From the NCBI GenBank assembly GCA_021307315.1, contig JAJSPD010000045.1, forward strand, positions 62,001 through 126,000: a stretch of DNA of 64,000 bases. The letters are read 5' to 3'. The stretch is from Bisporella sp. PMI_857. Lineage: Eukaryota > Ascomycota > Leotiomycetes > Helotiales > Helotiaceae. The translations under genes and the position numbers were made by a program. Below, piece after piece: positions 56,947 through 64,000 of this stretch (position 1 is the first letter of the stretch; the number at the start of each line of letters is the position of its first letter). The notes under the pieces were generated by a model that was not told the origin of the DNA, did not search any database, and saw nothing but the letters and a program-made list of their open reading frames with translations.

Positions 56947-59900
56947 TCACTTCCTAACCTCGCCTGCCGTCTTGGGCCTTGGGTTCGTCTGCGCTTTCGC
57001 CTTACTCTGGCACCAGTTCAACCACCCCTGCTGGAACTCCGCAGGCATATCAACCTCCTTCCGCACCCAAGCGATCGACGTCTCCGCATAGATCGCGTAG
57101 ATCTGCGGGAGGATATCCCCGTCCTTGTCGGTGCGGTACAGGTTGTTCACGAGGAGCAAGCTGGCTGTGCTGGCTGCTTTGCCAAAACGCAGGGAGGGTT
57201 CTTTGCGTGCCTCGAGATGGACGGCTTTTAGCAGCGCGAGCTGCTCTCCTGAGTCGATATCTGGTGCGTCGGGGGATTTGTGAGCCTCGTTGGACGCTTT
57301 GTGGAATGTGCTGACTATGGCAATGGCTCTATCGCCGAGCGTTTTCGTTGTCGTGGTGCGGATGAGCTTCAGCAGCGGAATTAGAAGCCCTAAAGCCAGT
57401 GGATTACCAGCCTGCTTCCTCACGTAAATATCTAGCAGATCCAGGACGCGAGACTTGAAATTGATCATGGTTTCTTTGGCATCTTTTTGTTCTTGTTTTT
57501 TGTTGGGCTGCTTTTTGCGCTGCGAGAATATCTCGACGAGTTTTGAGTCTAGTGCCATCATCTCGGAGTCGGTCATGTCGGCGTCGCTGTCTGAGTCTGA
57601 GCCTGCGCCACCTTCTACACCGAGAGGGTGTGTGCCGAGTGCTTTAGCAAGGGCGTCATTGAGGAATTTTACTTCTTCGTCGTTTTGGATGTCGGCTTCT
57701 GAGTACGATCCTGAGTCTTCTTCATCCTCGTCCTGATTCTCGGACTCCTCCGAATCCTCACCCTCTTCGATCAAATGGCCGTTGAGCTGTTGGTCTGCTA
57801 CATCGATAACTTCGACATCTGAATCCATTTCGTCTTCATCATCACTGCCTTCTTCTTCATCATCCAGTTCCATCTCATCCTCCGGTTGCTGGTCGAATAG
57901 CTCTTGCTGACCTCGCAGACTCTCGCTGGACCCGAGGACGTCCGTCATAAGTTTCAATCCACTTTCAGTCATGTCGATCATGAAAGCCTGGAAGACATGC
58001 TGGGTGACTTTCCTAAGGAGTGCCGAAGGTTTGGAGATGAAGGATAGTAGAAGCTCAACAAGAACTTCGGCGGCCTCGACAGCTGAGTCTTCCGTGTCTT
58101 TGTGCCGAATCAGCTTGTCATAGCATAACTTCAATTCGTCAAGAATTGAAACAGCCTCAGTCTCCGCATTATATAACTGAAAGATAACGAGGGAATACAA
58201 TAGAGCCAACGCTTGCAACGGAGCCGTATCCTCCCCTTTCGCTTTCTTTATTTTCTTCAAGATCTTCTCCATGGTGGATATCGCATCATCCTTCGTCTTT
58301 GTAATTTCTCTGTCCATGTCAACAGCACCAGGCGAGAGGATATGCAACAGGCCACATGGATACTCGTAGCCACTGAGGTCCAAGATAAGATGCGTAAACA
58401 CAGATGAGAGGCGACTCCGAAAAACGGTCCTAGTCTTCTCTGATAGTGGTGGGCTGCAAGTTATACTTGTGCCATAAGCAAAGTTCCCAAGAATGGGGAG
58501 GGCAACATCCGCGATCCAGCCTGCAGAATCTTCATCTATATTTACTTTACGAACCATGTTTAGCAGATAGTCGCCAAACATTATACGGCGAGTTTCAGCC
58601 TCCTTTACAATATCAGATCTGCCAACTGTTAGTATGGGATCGCCTTAAGACAACGTGACGCTTACCCATCAACAGTAACAGCTGGTGCAAGGAGAATATC
58701 TATTACTTCCTTCGCATTTGTCTCATTGATACTGCTGAGAATAATCTCCACCGTTTTGGTCTTTGTCATTTTGTCAAAATGGTAAGCCCCATTCCGAGTA
58801 ATAAGACAGGGCAGAATTAAAGCCATTGTCTTAGGGTTATTCTCAACTGTATGGCTTAAAACCTTGAGAGATTTCTCCGCTGAACGATGTAGGAAGCGGT
58901 CCGTATCTTGACTATGGTTTATCAAGCAGCGCACAAGGTTGTGGCTAAAGATGTAAGGAAATAGCTTAGAATATGATTCCGGTGATTGCAAAACTTTCTG
59001 GAAGAGTAAAAATCCCCAATATTTGCGTTCTCTCGAAGCTGTTGTAGAAAAGAGATTCTCTGTATAAAGTTAGCTTATTGCTTCAATGACAATACATCTG
59101 CTACTTACCATCAACCGCTACTTTCCAGAAGTTCTCAAAGCTTGACTTGATATCCTTCTTCTTTTCCTTCAACGCACTCGAAAACTGGCTGAGAACAATA
59201 TCCCAGACAAAATGTAAATGTGGATTCCAATTGCCAGGTTGTTTAGTTTGAGTGCTACTTGATCCTTGTTCACTGCTAGAACTCTCCTTCAATGCCTTAG
59301 CAAGTGACTGAAGTCTGTCCAGAGGGTTCCCTGTTGGGCCCCAAGGCTTGGTAGGAAATTTCAGGTCCGGAAACTTGTTCCGCACTGTAAGCCAGATACC
59401 AACACCTTCAGGCGACAGCGCTAATCCAGCATTAAACAGTTGCTCCAAAGTAAGTTCGGCCTGCGATATGTTCATTTGTGTCACTGCCTTTTCGACCACA
59501 GACCCGCATTCTTCTCTCAGCCATGGCTTCTTCTTTGATAGATCAAAAAGCTTCTCCAGGATAACGCTCCATTTCTCGTTGTCTGAGAATAGTATGTTTG
59601 CTTTGACAAAACATTGCAAACCAAATAACAAGCCAAAGAAATGATCCCTCTCTTCTTGGCCGCTAAGATCACCATCTGGTTTTGTTTTCGCAACAAGAAT
59701 CCCTAACACCTTGTCAAATGTCAGGCCAGTGTATTTGGTCTCTGCAAGCTTCTTCTCTCCAAACAGCTCCCTTAATATCTCGGTTATAACAACGCTGAAT
59801 CCTAATCTTGCTGCTTTTCTGCCACTTGCTAGACCCCTGAATAATCGTCTTTCGAGGTGTCTCTGCAGAGTAGACTCTTCCACGCCTTCTCCACCAAGCA

Positions 59901-60159
59901 ATCCCAACACAATTGTGGTAGCCGCGCTGAGTCTCAGAGCATCGTCTTCATTTGCCAATTTGTCATAGGCTTGGACTTCTCGTCTGTAGTCTGCGCCCTT
60001 AAGATCTGGATTGTCGAGAAATGGGGAGGTGTCTGGTGGGAGGGGCTCAGTGGCTGTTTTCGCAGAGGATTCTTTTGTCGGTTTCTTGTTCCTCTTTGTT
60101 GGATGTTCTACTACGGGCTCATCTTGAGCTACGCGCTTTCTTTTCTTGGTCCTAGCCAT
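56947..60159 (-). CDS. POL5: Pol5 / Mybbp1a-type nucleolar protein (DNA polymerase phi family)
   Basis: Model complement(join(56947..58618,58666..59059,59109..60159)), 1038 residues. The start is a basic nuclear/nucleolar signal (MARTKKRKRVAQDE, HPTKRNKKPTK). The body is a HEAT-like helical array with family text such as LRLSAATTIVLGLLGGEGVE, ERRLFRGLASGRKAARLGFS and FFGLLFGLQCFVKANILF. A long acidic block near the middle (DEMELDDEEEGSDDEDEMDS) is typical, and a Lys-rich stretch follows (SQRKKQPNKKQEQKDAKE). Despite its old name, the family acts in rRNA synthesis and ribosome biogenesis and not in replication. An in-frame Met at 60195 is an alternative start. Confidence 0.9.
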
Positions 60160-60195
60160 TGTATTTATAACGAGCTTGGAATTAGATGTAAACAA

Positions 60196-60612
60196 TTGTT
60201 ATTGAGAGGAAGTTGCAGCACTTTTTTCTGGCAGTAATTCTGTATCAATATTAGCGCGGAATTGTCACCGCCTTTTTGATTCTTTAAAGTCTGGTCTGTG
60301 CGCTAGCATACTCTACACCAGTAACATTCTCCTAAAATGCATCGATTTGTTTGGTGCGGGTCAGGTCTTCAATATGCTCTCCAGAAGAATAGCATCATAG
60401 AAAGAGGTGCTTATTGATATTGCTTTTCTGGTTCAATAGCTACCAGAAACTATGGACTCTCGAGTTGAATCATAAACATTCCTTGACTTGAAAAGTATCT
60501 TGACAAGTAAGGTTGCTACCTCATGCCAAAGAGAAAATTAATTAACAAGACCATATAATTGGAAGCACTACTTAAAGCTCTATTAATACATCTATTGAAT
60601 CAGATTCTCCTC
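60196..60612. other. Gap between the POL5 start and the FAD oxidase stop
   Basis: 417 bases with no supported gene; it must hold the POL5 promoter and the 3' end of the oxidase transcript. Confidence 0.3.
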
Positions 60613-62303
60613 CTATGCAGCATAAGCCACCTTATGACCACCAGGCATCAGTTTGGTATAGACCATCTTTGGATCATATTTCGATCTAATTTGCTTCAAC
60701 CTTTGCACGTTCGCAGCAGGATAACCTCCAAAAACATCCTGAGTCTCATCGGCATCATTCAAGTAAATGTATGGAATGGTAGCGTTGATAGCCTCTAGCT
60801 TGGCTGTAATGTCCGCATTAACCGTCTGAATGAAACTCTTGATCCTTGGAGTATCCGCAGCATCACCCCAAGTAAGTGCCTCCTCAACCCAGAATGCAGG
60901 CTCCTCGGCGACTCCCTGCGGACAGCCAATCCCCTTGTTGGACTCTTCGACGAATTTCTTGGTGATAGAGTTCCATGCGAGACCGACAAAGAAGTCTGGG
61001 AGTGCAGTGAGGTTTTCAGCGATTATAGCGTCGAAGAAGGTATCATGAACGATGGTCATGGCTTCAAGGGTGGGTTTGTGAGGCACCACATGGAAAAGCT
61101 GGCTCTTGCCGTAAGATTCACCACCTGGCTTGAACGCAGGGCCGACGGCTTTGGCAAATGCGGACATAGTTAGTGGGAAAAGATTTGTCGAAGCTGAAGC
61201 GGGTAAAAGACCACCTTGAAAGTCAGACAGACTGGCAGGATTAGGATTATTCTGGCTGTTATGGAACAGCGTAACGTCGTATCTGACCTCTGGGACTATA
61301 TTTCACATTATTTAGTTGCTTAAGATTTCGCGGAAGAATGCTACTTACTGCCTACCCCAAGCCGAGCAACCGGGATGATAGCAGCTTTTGGATCTGACGA
61401 TCCATTGACGGCGTTGTTCAAGATAGAGTTGAGCCATTTATTCTTGATATCAGCACCAGTCCCATAGGAAGGGTTAGCAAGGCCGATGCCTGGACTATCG
61501 AATGTACGCAGTTTGAATGTGGTAACAAGGCAGAAGGAGTTTCCGCCTCCTGCCAAAGCCCAGTAGAGGTCGCTATACTGATTTGTTGCAGTTGCTTCCA
61601 CAATTTTGCCATCTGCAAGAACGCACTATCTTACTTAGAATTGGGTCTCTTGATGAGGAAAAAAAACTCACCTCATAGGACTGAACATTCCCATTTGTTG
61701 ATGCGAAACCGTACTCATAACTGAAAAAGGACATGCCTCCTCCCAGAAGAAGTCCAGGAACTCCAACAGGCGCATACCTTCCTCCAACCACCATCTTCCC
61801 CGTCTGAGTTTCGTTCAAGTAGATGTAAGCATCACCCCATCGGTAGCCCGGTCCGATCGATAATGAACTTAGGTCTTCGGAAAGCTTCAAGGTCTTGAGG
61901 TTTGTACTTGAGATCAAGACACCACTTGAGCCGATATTGGCAGCATCCTCAACTGGCATATGCCCTCCACCACGCATGGCGAACTGGGTATTGAACTTCA
62001 CCAATGTCTTGACAGCAGTAGACAATTGCTTGGCGTTGTATGGCGCAACAACACATGCGGGACCGAGCCAAGCACCTGCGTTCCAAGATACTGTTACATC
62101 CGGTCAGCGACATCTCCATCGTTGGGACAGAGAATTGGCGTACCTTGATTCTCGGCTGCATATCCAGAGTCTGACTGCAGCAAAGTTATGTTTGGATAAA
62201 CTGCCTTCAGGTATTGGCAGGTCGCCCAAGCCGATGTGAGAGAGTATTCAGCGGTGACGCTAGAAACCAATCCAATGGCTGCAAGAAAGCCTGCGGATTT
62301 CAT
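60613..62303 (-). CDS. Secreted FAD-linked oxidoreductase, berberine-bridge-enzyme-like
   Basis: Model complement(join(60613..61295,61349..61625,61672..62090,62144..62303)), 512 residues. A signal peptide starts it (MKSAGFLAAIGLVSSVTAEY). The PCMH-type FAD domain has FAMRGGGHMP, where the His of R-G-G-G-H is the usual covalent FAD anchor, then NLKTLKLSEDLSSLSIGPGY, VVGGRYAPVGVPGLLLGGGM and LYWALAGGGNSFCLVTTFKL. The C-terminus holds the BBE motif: YIYLNDADETQDVFGGYPAA, then NVQRLKQIRSKYDP. Family members oxidise sugars, alkaloids or secondary-metabolite intermediates. Here no other pathway gene is adjacent, so an extracellular oligosaccharide oxidase is as likely as a biosynthetic role. The lost second anchor Cys cannot be judged without alignment. 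Confidence 0.9.
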
Positions 62304-64000
62304 TGTGACTGGAAAGTTATTGTGCTGCAGGTACAAAGAGGCTGACCTAGGTTGTGTCGACGGTCTATCTGTGTCGAGATGGCCTGCATGATGAATGGAC
62401 ACTCTATACAATATATACCATCCGTCTACCATGTAGCCAGTACAGAATCAAGGCCGTCGGGAAGGGCAGTGATTCGCGTCGTTTTTGCCCTACGAGCATC
62501 ACTGCCGGCATAAGCCTTTCTCATTACGGTTGCAATGCGAGGAAGCTCCTCTTCCAGTTTCTCTTAAGGGACAAAGGTGTGCATACAATTTTCAAAATTT
62601 CGCACATGGAGTGACAAACAGTACCAACGAGAATTGCAGCTGTGTAGATCAGTTTTGCAATATCCAATAAAATGCTTCAAAGGCTCCATGATTCGTCTTC
62701 ATCTGGGCTGTACTCCGTGCTGGGTAGTGTTTAGGGCCGACTGTACCCTATGTTTTCGGACTCGTTCCGAAACCGAGTCAAGCGAAGGCGGATACAATGA
62801 AGCTAGCTCTGATCAACACATTCTCTTATACCTTCATTATGACTTCTGGCAGGCTTCGAATAAATTGCATCGAAGCATTTCGAGTTTTTCTTTCCTTGTA
62901 AGACTTGCTATTATGCTGCTATTTGCCATACTTTCGCAAAATCTAAGACTCCAGCAGACAACTAATCATACATTGACCAAGGTGGACGACGGAATCGCCC
63001 AGTGGACATTAACAGATCTAGCTTGGAGATGTCGTACCCTGCAAGCTTTGTTTAAATTATAAGGGCACAATCGTATCTCCGCATTAATAATTTTTGGGTG
63101 AGCAAGGAGCTTAACACGAGCAGTCGAAGGTCTGATATTTGGTGCATCCAATCTCTGCATAGTGCCATAGCGAAGAGTTTACAGCCACATAGGGGGTGCG
63201 TAATGCTTCTTGCTCGGAAGGCTCTGGTAAAGCTTACTTCGTTCGTAAAGGCAGATATCTTTCGTATTCAGGTAACGTTCTAGCTCAAATGGAAAGTTTG
63301 AAGCTCTTTGATGAGATAGGGCTGACAAATTGGAAAAAGATGGCGTTTCCAAGACCAAGTCACGAGGAAGCCTTTGACAACGGTGTCAAGGATAACCGTT
63401 GTGGATACTGATGGTCCTCAAAAGCATGGACTAAGGAATGCGACGGCACACTACTCTCAACCCACAACTGCAACCTCTGCAACAGACGGTTTATTTTGCT
63501 TCATGACACAAGATTCAGAAGTCCAATTGAAATAGCCTGGAAATATTGTATTCATGGCTCATGGATTACCATCTCGGTAACTATAATTCGAAGAGCCACA
63601 TTGGGAGAGACCGTTGGACTCAAAGTCAGCGTCTGAGCGACAAAGCATCTGTATACCTCACATATCCCTTATTCTAAACTGAATGTTCCCAGATGCTTCT
63701 CGTGAAATGATCTTATGCTTGTCGTTAAGATGCATGATAACTGGAAAGAAGGCTTCAGAACTTATGCATCAAAGCTATTCAGGCTAACATCAAAGATAGA
63801 GACCGCAAATGTGCCACAGAAGAGATAAAGACAACTTCCGCCACCGTAACGCTCGTTACATGTCTTCGGAGCTGTTCCTTTTGTTATTGTTTTTAACTTA
63901 AGAAAATTGGAATAGAAACGATCTTCCATCAGCAAGAATTCCATCAAATCGCAATGCTTCTTCAATAAACGATGAACTCAACTGCATTTGGGGAAGAGGC
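62304..64000. other. 1.7-kb region with no supported gene
   Basis: The first 150 bases upstream of 62303 are the promoter of the FAD oxidase. Beyond that, all frames are short and lack codon character. A small perfect inverted repeat GACTCG/CGAGTC occurs at about 62759-62779. Nothing else stands out up to the window end. Confidence 0.3.

Overview
This window looks like a piece of a filamentous ascomycete (Pezizomycotina) chromosome. The genes are dense and occur on both strands. They are cut by many short GT-AG introns of about 45-110 nt, often with a recognisable CTAAC/CTGAC branch site. The gene content is typically fungal: Zn2Cys6 regulator, HET domain, NACHT-ankyrin NLR, DUF6594, CmcJ-like oxygenase, TRM82, RTG2, MSH1, FCY1. 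A leotiomycete-type genome is my guess and is not proven by the sequence. All exon coordinates were worked out by hand from reading frames and splice signals; each spliced model quoted as complete adds up to a whole number of codons.

Layout. 0-13 kb: tail of a glycosyltransferase-type protein, a decayed minus-strand gene, a DUF6594 membrane protein with a damaged start, a hot-dog thioesterase-like gene, an ankyrin protein with a fungal NLR-type N-terminus, and a seven-exon Zn2Cys6 regulator. 13-32.3 kb is a conserved housekeeping block: a YDJ1/MAS5-type DnaJ, cytosine deaminase, uroporphyrinogen decarboxylase, a putative organellar 807-residue protein, TRM82, ribosomal P0, mitochondrial MutS (MSH1), a WrbA-type flavodoxin-like quinone reductase and RTG2. 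32.7-35.3 kb holds a CmcJ/AsaB-type oxidoreductase and a secreted CE1 acetylxylan esterase.

35.4-53.3 kb is an accessory compartment. It holds a decayed NACHT gene, two solo LTRs with target-site duplications, and an intact-looking NLR (SesA-like N-domain, Asn/Gly/Gln-rich amyloid-type motif, NACHT, 17 ankyrin repeats). It also holds a gene remnant, a large RING-H2 protein with no family I recognise, and a HET gene with a frame break. Long gene-free AT-rich stretches separate these. 53.3-62.3 kb returns to ordinary genes: an IFI6/IFI27-like membrane protein, a KH-domain RNA-binding protein, Pol5 and a secreted FAD-linked oxidase. The last 1.7 kb holds no gene I can support.

Main points of interest: the NLR whose putative signalling motif is cut by an intron, next to a dead NACHT gene, a HET gene and two solo LTRs; an 8-nt microexon in cytosine deaminase and an 11-nt microexon in the CmcJ-like gene; a flavodoxin-like protein whose frame continues past a TGA to a CaaX box, reachable by a 42-nt intron or by readthrough; and an intron in P0 bounded by an 8-nt direct repeat. 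I did not find a secondary-metabolite backbone gene, a CRISPR array or a tRNA that I could support.
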